DNA from: an uncultured Bacilli bacterium
GTDB lineage: Bacteria; Bacillota_I; Bacilli_A; RF39; UBA660
Assembly (NCBI GenBank): GCA_944358225.1
Contig: CALVQP010000009.1
Coordinates: forward strand, 1 to 21,339
Length of the DNA: 21,339 nucleotides
Direction of reading: 5' to 3'
Shown: in pieces, positions 6,842 through 14,376 of the stretch
Layout of the letters: every line of letters begins with the position of its first letter
Position numbering within the stretch: the stretch's first letter is position 1
Made by a program: the position numbers and the translations under genes
The notes under the pieces: generated by a model
Seen by the model: the letters and a program-made list of their open reading frames with translations, nothing else
What the model was told of the DNA's origin: nothing
Databases searched by the model: none

Positions 6842-9784
6842 CTATAAATTTTCTAATTTTACACTAACTAATTTACTAATACCACTTTCTTGCATCGTAA
6901 TTCCATACAAGATATCAGCATATTCCATTGTTTTTTTCTTATGTGTAATAATAATAAACTGACTTTTTTCTTTTTTTTCTTGCAAATACTTCCCAAATGT
7001 TTCAACATTAACTTCATCTAAAGCCGCTTCTACTTCATCTAAAATTACAAAAGGAACAGATTTTACATTTAAAATCGCAAAAAGCAAAGCAATAGCTGTT
7101 AACGTTTTTTCACCACCCGATAATAATTCAATAGAATTTAATTTTTTTCCTGGTGGCAAAGCACTTATAGCTACTCCAGTTTCTAATAAATTATCTGGAT
7201 CAGTAAGTTTTAAATGTCCCTCTCCACCTTTAAATAACTTCTTAAACACTTTATTAAATTCCTCTTCAATCTTTAAAAAAGTATCTAAAAACTTCTGTTG
7301 CATTATTTCATCCATTTGAACAATAGCTTTCTGCAAATTAACTATTGAAGATTCTAAATCTTCTTTTTGATTAACTAAAAAAGTATATCTTTGATTAACT
7401 CTTTTAAACTCTTCAATTGCCCCTAAATTAACATTTCCTAAATTATGTAAATCTCTTTTTAAATCCGTTACTAAACTTAAAGCTTCATCAATTGATACAT
7501 CCAGAGTATACAAAGATGCTTTTTCATATGTCATATTATATGTTTCACTTAAAGATTTTAGAAGATTATCTAATCTTACATCCATTTTCCCAAGGGAAAT
7601 TTCTTTTTCTTTCAATTCCTGCAACTTTTTATTATAAGTTGCATTTTTTTCTTTACTATTTTTTTCTAATTCCCCTATTTGCAATAAAATATCATTTTTT
7701 TCAAGTAAAGCTTTTTCTAAATCTTGTTCCAAAGATTCTTTCTTGCTTACTTTTTCATAATAATCTTTTAACAAATTATCTAATTCTTCATCTAATTTCT
7801 GCTCTTTTAAATTAGTAGTTCCCTGTAACTCTAAAGTTTTTGTTTTTAAGGTTTGCTCTAAATCGCTCAAAGAAATACGTTTACGATTTAACTGTTCTTT
7901 TAGTAATATGCATTCCTGATTTAAAATTTGAACTTCATCTTCACTTTCTAAAACTCTTTTTTCCATTACCGAAAACTTAGTTTTAAACCCAGCTAGTTCT
8001 TGTTCACACTGTTTTTTTTCTTTTAAAAATTTATTTAAATTATCTTTTTCCATAATGACACTAGAGGCCGATACTTTAGCAATTCCCCCTGCAATGGCTC
8101 CACCAGTATGTAAGACCTCACCATCCAAGCTTACAACCTTATATCGATAATTAATTATTTTTCCTACTTTATTTAAAGTATCAATGCTATCAACAACAAT
8201 TACATTTCCTAATTGATTAGCAATAATATTTTTATATTTAGTTTCAAATTTTACTAAATCAACGGCTAAACCAATATATCCTTTAACTTCTTTTAAAGCC
8301 TTTAAAGTAGTTTCATCTACTTTCTTTTCTTTTATTATATTAAGTGGGAAAAAAGTAGCTCTTCCTAATTTATTTGTCTTTAAATAGTTAATAGCTTCTT
8401 TAGCCTTTGTCTCATCATTTACGACAATAATATTACTGGCATAGCCTAAGGATGTATCAATCGCTAAAGCGTATTTTTCTTCAACTTCAATTAATTTACC
8501 AATAATTCCACAAATACCTTCTAATCTTGGATTATTTAAAATTGCTTTTACGGCATATGGCATTTTACTATCAGTGGCAATATTGGTCTCACATATTTCA
8601 ATTTTATTATCTAGTTGCATTATTTTTTTGGCTAATGTATCAATGTTAGAATTACAATTAACTTTTTCCAAGGACTTTTGTTGAAACTCTTTAATTTTAG
8701 TCGCATAAGTCATTTCCTTTTTTTCGATATTCTCTTTTAAAATCATCATTTCTTTCTTTAACCCATCAATATTTTTATTCATGATTAAAATTTCTTCTTT
8801 TAAAGCTAAAATATTACTTTGAATTAAATTGCTATCTATTTCATATTTTTTACGTTCAATCGTTAATTGTTTTTGACTATTTAAATCCGATATTTCTTTA
8901 GTTAATACCATTACTTGTTCTCGTAAAAAAGTAATTGTCTCTTCGATTTTTAAACTTGTTATTTTTAAATCTTCTAATTTCGCATTATTTTTTGTATTAG
9001 AAATATCTCTATTTTCTAAATCTTCTTGCAAAACTTTAATTTCTTCTTTACTTTGATTATATTTTTCCGATAACTCTTTTATTTCCACAGCCATTAACGC
9101 TACTTCTACTTGTTCCAAACGTTGTTTTTTTTCAATATATTTTCGGGCTCTAGCCGCTTGGGTTTCTAATATTTCATGATTATCTTTTAACTCGTTAATA
9201 ACCAAATTAATTTTTTCTAAATTATCTTCAACTTTTACTTGTTTACGATTCGTTTCTTCTTTTCTTTTTTTATATTTTAAAACCCCAGCTGCACTTTCTA
9301 TTATTACGCGACGATCTTCATTTTTACTACTAATAATATCTCCCACTGCTCCTTGAGAAATAATATTAAAAGATTCTTTTGATGCTCCACTATCAATAAA
9401 TAAATCAGTGATATCTTTTAGTCTAACTTTGGCATTGTTAATAAAATAATCATTTTCTCCGGTTTTATATACTACTCTTTTAATTTCCACATTTTCAAAA
9501 TCAGTATTTAAATAATGATCAGAGTTATCAAAAGTTAAACTTACATAAGCTCTCGTCATAGGCTTTCGCGATTTACTACCACTAAAAATAATGTCACTCA
9601 TTTCTTTAGTTCCTCGCAAAGCTTTTAAAGACTGCTCCCCTAAAACCCATCTTACAGCATCCACAATATTACTTTTTCCACTGCCATTGGGACCAACAAC
9701 ACCAGTTATCCCGGGCTCTAGTTCGATATTTATTGAATCTGCAAACGATTTAAATCCTAAAGCCTTAATACTTTTTAAATACAT
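6842..9784 (-). CDS. smc: Chromosome segregation ATPase SMC, short-armed
   Basis: 980 residues. SMC dimers with ScpA/ScpB extrude DNA loops and organise the chromosome. In order there is an N-terminal ATPase half with Walker A GPNGSGKSN (31-39), a coiled coil (about 170-400), a hinge (about 410-575, with GICGIIG and the GG-A-GG segment TGGAIAGGI), a second coiled coil (about 580-820), and a C-terminal half with signature LSGGEK (888-893) and Walker B VILDE (D916, E917). The usual length is about 1180-1190, and the missing roughly 200 residues come from both coiled-coil arms. The heads and hinge look complete and no stop interrupts it. It lies 12 bases after rnc, the usual Firmicutes pairing. 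Confidence 0.95.
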   Translation of the reverse strand: MYLKSIKALGFKSFADSINIELEPGITGVVGPNGSGKSNIVDAVRWVLGEQSLKALRGTKEMSDIIFSGSKSRKPMTRAYVSLTFDNSDHYLNTDFENVEIKRVVYKTGENDYFINNAKVRLKDITDLFIDSGASKESFNIISQGAVGDIISSKNEDRRVIIESAAGVLKYKKRKEETNRKQVKVEDNLEKINLVINELKDNHEILETQAARARKYIEKKQRLEQVEVALMAVEIKELSEKYNQSKEEIKVLQEDLENRDISNTKNNAKLEDLKITSLKIEETITFLREQVMVLTKEISDLNSQKQLTIERKKYEIDSNLIQSNILALKEEILIMNKNIDGLKKEMMILKENIEKKEMTYATKIKEFQQKSLEKVNCNSNIDTLAKKIMQLDNKIEICETNIATDSKMPYAVKAILNNPRLEGICGIIGKLIEVEEKYALAIDTSLGYASNIIVVNDETKAKEAINYLKTNKLGRATFFPLNIIKEKKVDETTLKALKEVKGYIGLAVDLVKFETKYKNIIANQLGNVIVVDSIDTLNKVGKIINYRYKVVSLDGEVLHTGGAIAGGIAKVSASSVIMEKDNLNKFLKEKKQCEQELAGFKTKFSVMEKRVLESEDEVQILNQECILLKEQLNRKRISLSDLEQTLKTKTLELQGTTNLKEQKLDEELDNLLKDYYEKVSKKESLEQDLEKALLEKNDILLQIGELEKNSKEKNATYNKKLQELKEKEISLGKMDVRLDNLLKSLSETYNMTYEKASLYTLDVSIDEALSLVTDLKRDLHNLGNVNLGAIEEFKRVNQRYTFLVNQKEDLESSIVNLQKAIVQMDEIMQQKFLDTFLKIEEEFNKVFKKLFKGGEGHLKLTDPDNLLETGVAISALPPGKKLNSIELLSGGEKTLTAIALLFAILNVKSVPFVILDEVEAALDEVNVETFGKYLQEKKEKSQFIIITHKKKTMEYADILYGITMQESGISKLVSVKLENL

Positions 9785-9796
9785 CTTATCCCATCC

Positions 9797-10444
9797 CTAT
9801 TTTGCAATTTTTAAATAAGCATCATATGCCGCGTTTTGTTCGGCTTGTTTTTTTGATTTACCTTTGCCCTTACCATAAATAACATCATCAATTTTAACTA
9901 CAACTTCAAATGACTTATTATGCGCCGGACCACTTTCTTTTACTATTTCATAATCCAAAGTATTTTTAAAAGTTTGAGTATACTCTTGTAATAACGATTT
10001 ATAGTCTCCTAAAAAAACATGTCCACTTTTAATATAAGGAATACAAATATCATAAACAATTTCTTTAACTTTTGCTAAACCAAATTCTAAATAAATTGCT
10101 CCTAAAGTACTTTCAAAAATATCCGCAATAATGTTATCACTAATATCTTTTTGTTGACCATGTCCTACTTTAATATAAGGAATTAACCCCAGATCTTCCG
10201 AATAAACTCTTAAAGCCTGTTCGCATACATAACTAGCTCTTATTTTACTCATTTTACCTTCTAAAAAAGAAGTATTTTTATAAAGATACTCACTCATAAT
10301 AATTTGTAAAACAGCATCTCCTAAAAACTCCAAACGTTCATAGTTTTCCCCACCATGTTCATTACTATAAGAACTATGCGTTAAGGCTATATTTATTAAA
10401 TCTTTATTTTTAAACTCCAAATTATATTTATCTAAAAAAGTCAT
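9797..10444 (-). CDS. rnc: Ribonuclease III
   Basis: 215 residues. RNase III cuts double-stranded RNA, for example in rRNA precursors. The catalytic domain shows the signature ERLEFLGDAV (E36, E39 and D43 in this numbering), E62, and DIFESTLGA with D108 and E111, which is the complete metal-binding set. The C-terminal dsRNA-binding domain follows (about 150-215), ending in GKGKSKKQAEQNAA. I chose the ATG at 10444, with AAAGGTGAT just upstream; the in-frame GTG at 10451-10453 lies inside that ribosome-binding site. It is the first gene of the rnc-smc operon. The acpP and plsX genes often found upstream are not here. Confidence 0.95.
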   Translation of the reverse strand: MTFLDKYNLEFKNKDLINIALTHSSYSNEHGGENYERLEFLGDAVLQIIMSEYLYKNTSFLEGKMSKIRASYVCEQALRVYSEDLGLIPYIKVGHGQQKDISDNIIADIFESTLGAIYLEFGLAKVKEIVYDICIPYIKSGHVFLGDYKSLLQEYTQTFKNTLDYEIVKESGPAHNKSFEVVVKIDDVIYGKGKGKSKKQAEQNAAYDAYLKIAK

Positions 10445-10460
10445 TATAATCACCTTTACA

Positions 10461-10469
10461 ATTATAGCA
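10461..10469 (-). promoter_or_regulatory. Extended -10 promoter of the rnc-smc operon
   Basis: On the minus strand, TGC followed by a perfect TATAAT (10461-10466), about 17 bases before the rnc ATG. No good -35 is seen, which an extended -10 can tolerate. Confidence 0.5.
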
Positions 10470-10538
10470 ATAATAAGGCTTTTTTTAAAGTTTTATTTAA
10501 AATTTAGAAAAACTCCTTTTAACTTTTCTTGGCTTTAA

Positions 10539-10567
10539 TTTACAAAATCTTCTTTTTTTGTTAAAAT
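10539..10567 (+). promoter_or_regulatory. yidD promoter
   Basis: TTTACA (10539-10544), a 17-base spacer ending in TGT, and TAAAAT (10562-10567). The start site would lie about ten bases before the yidD ATG. Confidence 0.55.
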
Positions 10568-10583
10568 TAAGTAGGTGATGAGA

Positions 10584-10820
10584 ATGAAACGTTTTTTAAT
10601 TAAACTCATCAAGTTATATCAAATCACTCCTTTAAGTACTCATAGTGCTTGCCGTTTTTATCCCCGATGTTCTTCATATACTATTGAAGCCTTAGAAAAA
10701 TATGGAGCATTTAAAGGAAGTATTTTAGGAATCAAAAGAATATTAAGGTGTCGACCTTTTGGGAAATATGGTTATGATCCAGTCCCACTTAAGGAGGAAA
10801 ATTGTGAAAAAAACATTTAA
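10584..10820 (+). CDS. yidD: Membrane protein insertion efficiency factor YidD
   Basis: 78 residues. YidD helps YidC/Oxa1 insert membrane proteins and sits on the inner face of the membrane through an N-terminal amphipathic helix (MKRFLIKLIKLYQ). The family core is clear: CRFYPRCSSYTIEAL (with the conserved Cys pair), a GAFKGS turn, KRILRCRPFG and GYDPVP. The ATG at 10584 is chosen because AGGTGATGAG lies directly upstream; GTG at 10575 and ATG at 10578 are in frame but fall inside that site. yidD usually lies in the rpmH-rnpA-yidC cluster; here it is separate and its end overlaps the next gene by 17 bases. Confidence 0.93.
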   Translation: MKRFLIKLIKLYQITPLSTHSACRFYPRCSSYTIEALEKYGAFKGSILGIKRILRCRPFGKYGYDPVPLKEENCEKNI

Positions 10821-11676
10821 ACTATTAACTATTTTAGCTATTTTATTTTTAGGCACAAGCTGCGATAAAACTGTTTTAGAAAGTCCTGAAGAACACATTT
10901 ATACCACGGTTTATCCCATAGAATACCTAGCTAATACTTTATACGGAGAAAATATAACTACAACTAGCGTATTTCCAGATGGTAGTAATCCAAAAGAATA
11001 CAAATTAACCGCTAAACAAATAGATGATTATAGTAAGGGAAGTATTTTTATATATAACGGTTTAACTGACGAAAAAGATCTCGCTCGTAAACTTATCAAT
11101 AATAACAACAATATTAAAATTATCGATGTTTCTTATGGCTTAACCTTGGAACAAGACGTCGAAGAATTATGGTTAAGTCCTAGTAACTTTTTAATGCTTT
11201 GTTCCACAGTTAAAAATAACTTAATCGAAATCCTTGATAGTAAGTATGCTAGTGAAACTATTGAAACTAATTATGCTAAATTACAAGAAAATATTTCGCA
11301 ATTGGACGCCGATTTAAGAGTTATTTCCGCTAATGTAGCTAATCCTACTTTAGTAGTTGATTCTAATATCTTTAAATTTTATGAAAAATATGGCTATGAA
11401 GTTATTTCTTTAGAAGACGAAGAAAATTTAACCCCTAATTCTTTGGCTGCTATTCAAAAAAGCTTTAAAGATGGAGAATATAAATATATTTTAACCCGTG
11501 ATGATCAAGAACAAAACGATATAATTAAATCTTTTGTAAACAATTATAATTCTCAAACTATTCCGATGAATATTATGGGGACATTAAAAGAAGAAAAACG
11601 CAAAAGCAATGAAGATTATTATACTTTAATGCAAGAAAACATTGATAACATACGAACTGTTGTAATTGGAAAATAG
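10804..11676 (+). CDS. ZnuA-like (cluster A-I) lipoprotein lacking metal-binding histidines
   Basis: 290 residues from a GTG start, with AAGGAGG six bases upstream. The N-terminus is a lipoprotein signal: two Lys, a hydrophobic stretch and LGTSC, with the lipidated Cys at position 20. The rest has the outline of ZnuA/MntC/TroA metal-binding proteins: TTVYPIEYLANTLYG near the start, then FPDGSNPKEY where the family has GxDPHxY, ELWLSPSN where it has DPHxWLDP, and a central helix followed by FKFYEKYGYEVISLE. The His ligands of all these motifs are replaced, and the mature protein has a single His. No ABC permease or ATPase gene is adjacent. It may bind something other than zinc or manganese. 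The fold call is fairly sure; the function is not. Confidence 0.7.
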   Translation: MKKTFKLLTILAILFLGTSCDKTVLESPEEHIYTTVYPIEYLANTLYGENITTTSVFPDGSNPKEYKLTAKQIDDYSKGSIFIYNGLTDEKDLARKLINNNNNIKIIDVSYGLTLEQDVEELWLSPSNFLMLCSTVKNNLIEILDSKYASETIETNYAKLQENISQLDADLRVISANVANPTLVVDSNIFKFYEKYGYEVISLEDEENLTPNSLAAIQKSFKDGEYKYILTRDDQEQNDIIKSFVNNYNSQTIPMNIMGTLKEEKRKSNEDYYTLMQENIDNIRTVVIGK

Positions 11677-11707
11677 TATATAATTCTTAATTTTAGAAAT
11701 ACTAATG

Positions 11708-11736
11708 TTGACAAGTGCTTAATAATATTATAAAAT
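11708..11736 (+). promoter_or_regulatory. tRNA-Ser promoter
   Basis: A perfect TTGACA (11708-11713), a 17-base spacer and TAAAAT (11731-11736), 21 bases before the tRNA 5' end. Confidence 0.7.
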
Positions 11737-11757
11737 TTACTTGTCGCACTTGGTTCT

Positions 11758-11848
11758 GGAGCAATACTCAAGAGGCTGAAGAGGCGCCCCTGCTAAGGGT
11801 GTAGGTCAGGTAACTGGCGCGAGAGTTCAAATCTCTCTTGCTCCGCCA
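11758..11848 (+). tRNA. tRNA-Ser (anticodon GCT)
   Basis: A 91-base class II tRNA. Acceptor GGAGCAA (11758-11764) pairs with TTGCTCC (11838-11844), followed by G and an encoded CCA (11846-11848). The anticodon loop CTGCTAA puts GCT at 11792-11794, reading AGC/AGU. The long variable arm typical of Ser and the T loop TTCAAAT are visible. Confidence 0.95.
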
Positions 11849-11860
11849 TAAAAAAATAAT

Positions 11861-11883
11861 CCTAGCTAATTTGCTAGGTTTTT
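11861..11883 (+). terminator. tRNA-Ser terminator
   Basis: CCTAGC (11861-11866) pairs with GCTAGG (11873-11878), with a 6-base loop followed by TTTTT, 12 bases after the tRNA end. Confidence 0.75.
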
Positions 11884-11894
11884 ATTTGCCAAAA

Positions 11895-12200
11895 TTATAC
11901 TTTTATATTTTTCTTACTTAAGGCTAAATCATTGTAAGCCTCGATACGTAGTTGCCAACTTTTAACAATAAAGACAATTGAAAAAATAATCAGAATAACC
12001 GGAGTTATAAATTCATAAAACTTTTCGTGCATCACAAGAGAATATATTATTAAAGCAATTCCCAAGACAATTCCCACTATCCCCGTTACACATAATCTAT
12101 TCAATCTTTTTATTTGCATTTGTCCTTTAGAAGTACTTTTATATTCTGCTCGAATCTTTTCTTGTTGTTCTTTATTCATTCTTTGATACTTATTTTTCAT
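11895..12200 (-). CDS. Small two-helix membrane protein, unknown
   Basis: 101 residues. A basic, Gln/Lys-rich N-terminal segment (1-34) is followed by two membrane helices (about 37-57 and 64-84) with only a few residues between them, and a short polar tail. The layout suggests both ends are cytoplasmic. I recognise no family. AGGGTAGT lies before the ATG. A possible -10 (TATAAT on the minus strand, 12233-12238) has no good -35, and a 12-base palindrome, TATGATATCATA (12253-12264), sits where the -35 would be. The small size and charged tail resemble many helper or stress membrane proteins, but nothing more can be claimed. Confidence 0.6.
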   Translation of the reverse strand: MKNKYQRMNKEQQEKIRAEYKSTSKGQMQIKRLNRLCVTGIVGIVLGIALIIYSLVMHEKFYEFITPVILIIFSIVFIVKSWQLRIEAYNDLALSKKNIKV

Positions 12201-12293
12201 TTACTACCCTACTTTACTACCAATTTTTCTAAATTATATTTTATGCTAAAAATATGATATCATAAAATCTAATCAATTGCCAATTACTTTCTT

Positions 12294-12970
12294 TTAGTAT
12301 ATATATTCTAGATTTTTAGCTTTTTTAGTCATTTTTACTTCTTGAAAGCTAGAATTTAAACGCCATGCTGAATAATCAAATAAAAATTTTTTATAATTAG
12401 TTGAATTATTATCTAAATCATTTTGCCATAAAAAATCTTCGTAATAATCACAATTATGAATACACCTGCAAGGAGCAATACATAAATCAGTTTTAAACTT
12501 TTTAGCTAAATCAATGGCCACTAAGCTTCCTTCACAAGGATGTAATCCTACTATTAAATCTACCTGTGGAATATTAGCTGTAGAAGTTAACATCTGTTTA
12601 AACGTTATCAAATTATCTTTAACGACTTCTTTTGATAATTGCTGATCAAAAGCATATACCTCCCTTTTTGTTTCCTTAGCTAGATTTTCTGCTAAAATAG
12701 GAAATGTTCCACAACCAATTTCCAACACGCGCATGTTTGATAAATCATAATGACCTTTTTAAAGTTTGTAAAATTCAAATAAAAATTATATTCCGGTTCT
12801 AAAAAGCCTAAAGCCCCAAAAGCCCGGACCAAAACTTGCATCGGCAATTTTAAGAAATCTTGTATAGACATATCTGGATATTTAATCCAAAGATACTTTA
12901 ATGTTTCGTGAGCTACAAAAGCCCTATCTAGCTCTTCTTTTAATAACTCTTGTACGTTTTCAATAAGCAT
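12294..12970 (-). pseudogene. Methyltransferase-like gene split by a one-base frame break
   Basis: Two overlapping frames form one protein. The first (12970 to 12692) has a good ribosome-binding site (AAAGGAG) and reads sensibly to about K72. The second (to 12294) holds a class I methyltransferase core: VLEIGCG (SAM-binding motif I), an acidic residue after the second strand (FDQQ), and LHPCEG and PCRC segments like the LHxCG and PCC of the Methyltransf_32 type. The break is at the A5 run on the coding strand (12756-12760); one extra A gives a continuous product of about 225 residues reading NFKKGHYDLSNMRVLEIGCG. Alternatively, the second frame starts on its own at ATG 12734, but it lacks a nearby ribosome-binding site and would begin directly at motif I. 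No cofactor or substrate specificity can be inferred. Confidence 0.65.
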
Positions 12971-13021
12971 TAGAAAACTCCTTTTAATAACTGGATTATT
13001 ATATAATAATTTCTTTATTTG

Positions 13022-13489
13022 TCAAATTAAACCTATTGAATCATCAGTAACACTATTATTTTGAATAAAAATATTTAAAGCTCCAGCTATTAAAAATAAA
13101 ATTGCCGAGATTAATGTTAAATTAGTTAAAAACACGGTTTTTGAAGAAGCATTCTTTTTTAAATTTTTAACTGAACCATACGATAAATAAACAAAATAAA
13201 GGTAAATAATAAAAGCCACAATTAAAACATATAAATTTATTTTACGAAACAAATCTCTACTGCGCACATTATGATTTTTAATATAATCTCTTTGCAAATA
13301 GTTAGAATATAAATTAGCAGCAATAATAAAAAGATAAACAATCCAAACAATATCCTCTACCTGCGTTTCGCGAATTTTATTTAATATAATACCCTTCATA
13401 TTCCAATTATATGCCTCTATTATTTTTTTTACTAAAAGGACTATAAAACAAAATTTATCTTGATCTTTTTCTTGATATATTTGCCACAT
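13022..13489 (-). CDS. Unknown multi-pass membrane protein coupled to the 71-codon gene
   Basis: 155 residues with about three membrane helices (roughly 48-64, 87-106 and 121-142) and a basic region between the first two (RDYIKNHNVRSRDLFRK). I recognise no family. The ATG at 13489 is preceded by GGAGGG seven bases upstream and overlaps the TGA of the preceding small gene (TGATG), so translation of the two is coupled. It reads intact, while the genes on both sides are frame-broken. A membrane protein coupled to a very small gene recalls peptide/immunity or toxin/anchor pairs, but nothing in the sequence proves that. Confidence 0.6.
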   Translation of the reverse strand: MWQIYQEKDQDKFCFIVLLVKKIIEAYNWNMKGIILNKIRETQVEDIVWIVYLFIIAANLYSNYLQRDYIKNHNVRSRDLFRKINLYVLIVAFIIYLYFVYLSYGSVKNLKKNASSKTVFLTNLTLISAILFLIAGALNIFIQNNSVTDDSIGLI

Positions 13490-13703
13490 CAACTAGCCCT
13501 CCAGTTGCTTTTTGGAAAACTATCTGTTGGTAAAGTTGTACAATCTCTAATAATCTCACCAAATTCATTAATACAAAATTGCGTATTTTCTTGATTATCT
13601 ACATTCAACGAAAAAATTCATCTTTTAATATATTTAAATCCAAAGTTGCTATTGGTTCAATAAATACTTCTTTATTCTTATTATTAACGTCTTTAAATAG
13701 CAT
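13489..13703 (-). pseudogene. Small 71-codon gene interrupted at a T6 run
   Basis: GGGAGG lies before ATG 13703. The frame reads MLFKDVNNKNKEVFIEP and on for 32 residues, then stops (13605-13607). One extra T in the coding-strand T6 run (13611-13616) restores a 71-residue protein continuing SLNVDNQENTQFCINEFGEI and ending at a TGA that overlaps the next ATG. That overlap, and the well-formed FGEIIR segment, argue that the second half is truly coding. The protein is hydrophilic with no membrane segment, and has two cysteines in the C-terminal half. I recognise no family. It could also yield the 32-residue peptide alone. A promoter lies just upstream. Confidence 0.55.
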
Positions 13704-13724
13704 AATATTCCTCCCTCTACTCGC

Positions 13725-13753
13725 CTTATAACATATACTTTAAATTCCACCAA
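13725..13753 (-). promoter_or_regulatory. Probable promoter of the 71-codon gene and its partner
   Basis: On the minus strand, TTGGTG (13748-13753), a 17-base spacer ending in TGT, and TATAAG (13725-13730). It is flanked by two copies of TCT(A/T)CTCGCC (13716-13725 and 13773-13782). Confidence 0.45.
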
Positions 13754-13791
13754 TTAATTATAGAATAAATTTTCTTCTCGCCCCAGCCCAC

Positions 13792-13816
13792 AAAAAAACT
13801 CCCACTAAGGGAGTTT
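13792..13816 (-). terminator. Terminator of the Lys-Ile-Glu tRNA operon
   Basis: On the minus strand AAACTCCC pairs with GGGAGTTT across a 5-base loop, then a T-run of at least four (the A-run at 13792-13798 on the plus strand). It lies 11 bases after tRNA-Glu. Confidence 0.85.
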
Positions 13817-13827
13817 AAAATCACTAC

Positions 13828-13903
13828 TGGTGACCAGTACGGGATTTGAACCCGTGAATGCATGCGTGAAAGGCATGTGTGTTAACCGCTTCACCAACTG
13901 GCC
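13828..13903 (-). tRNA. tRNA-Glu (anticodon TTC)
   Basis: 76 bases with encoded CCA. Acceptor GGCCAGT pairs with ACTGGTC; anticodon loop CTTTCAC puts TTC at 13868-13870; T arm ACGGGTTCAAATCCCGT. Third gene of the minus-strand tRNA cluster. Confidence 0.95.
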
Positions 13904-13914
13904 ACAAAACAAAA

Positions 13915-13991
<77 letters not shown>

Positions 13992-14011
13992 ACTTTGTCA
14001 AGTACTTTTCC

Positions 14012-14040
14012 ATTTTATACTATATTTAACATAATTGCAA
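14012..14040 (-). promoter_or_regulatory. Internal promoter before tRNA-Ile
   Basis: On the minus strand, TTGCAA (14035-14040), a 17-base spacer and TAAAAT (14012-14017), 20 bases before the tRNA-Ile 5' end. It would let Ile and Glu be made separately from Lys. Confidence 0.45.
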
Positions 14041-14065
14041 GTGTTTTTATTTTAAAACATCAAAA

Positions 14066-14141
14066 TGGTGTCCCCTTAGGGACTCGAACCCTAGACCCAC
14101 TGATTAAGAGTCAGTTGCTCTACCAACTGAGCTAAGGAGAC
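14066..14141 (-). tRNA. tRNA-Lys (anticodon CTT)
   Basis: 76 bases with encoded CCA. Acceptor GTCTCCT pairs with AGGGGAC; anticodon stem ACTGA/TCAGT encloses the loop CTCTTAA, with CTT at 14106-14108. First gene of the cluster. A CTT Lys tRNA is of limited need in such an A-rich genome, so a TTT isoacceptor must exist elsewhere. Confidence 0.95.
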
Positions 14142-14159
14142 AAAAGCACTACAGATAAA

Positions 14160-14187
14160 ATTATACCATATATCTTCAGATAAGCAA
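14160..14187 (-). promoter_or_regulatory. tRNA-Lys cluster promoter
   Basis: On the minus strand, TTGCTT (14182-14187), a 16-base spacer ending in TGG, and a perfect TATAAT (14160-14165). Confidence 0.55.
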
Positions 14188-14312
14188 TAACTTTTTAGCA
14201 AAAACCACAAATATTTTTCATTTTACACAATATAAATATTGGTAAAAAAACTAATAAGAAGAAAAATTTTACCTAAAATCTTTAATTTTGACTTAGTTTA
14301 ATTAAAAGCATT

Positions 14313-14340
14313 TTGCCATTAGAAAAAAATATGTTATAAT
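14313..14340 (+). promoter_or_regulatory. Promoter of the LytTR regulator gene
   Basis: TTGCCA (14313-14318), a 16-base spacer and TGT-TATAAT (14335-14340), an extended -10. It lies 36 bases before the chosen GTG start. Confidence 0.6.
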
Positions 14341-14376
14341 CATCAATGAAGGTAAAAAACAAAAGGTGTGTTAAAT

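Noticed and set aside
7492..7815. A plus-strand open frame inside smc
   Set aside because: It is antisense to the smc coiled coil, which is clearly the real gene; no ribosome-binding site.
9591..9818. A plus-strand open frame opposite the smc start
   Set aside because: Antisense to the Walker A region of smc.
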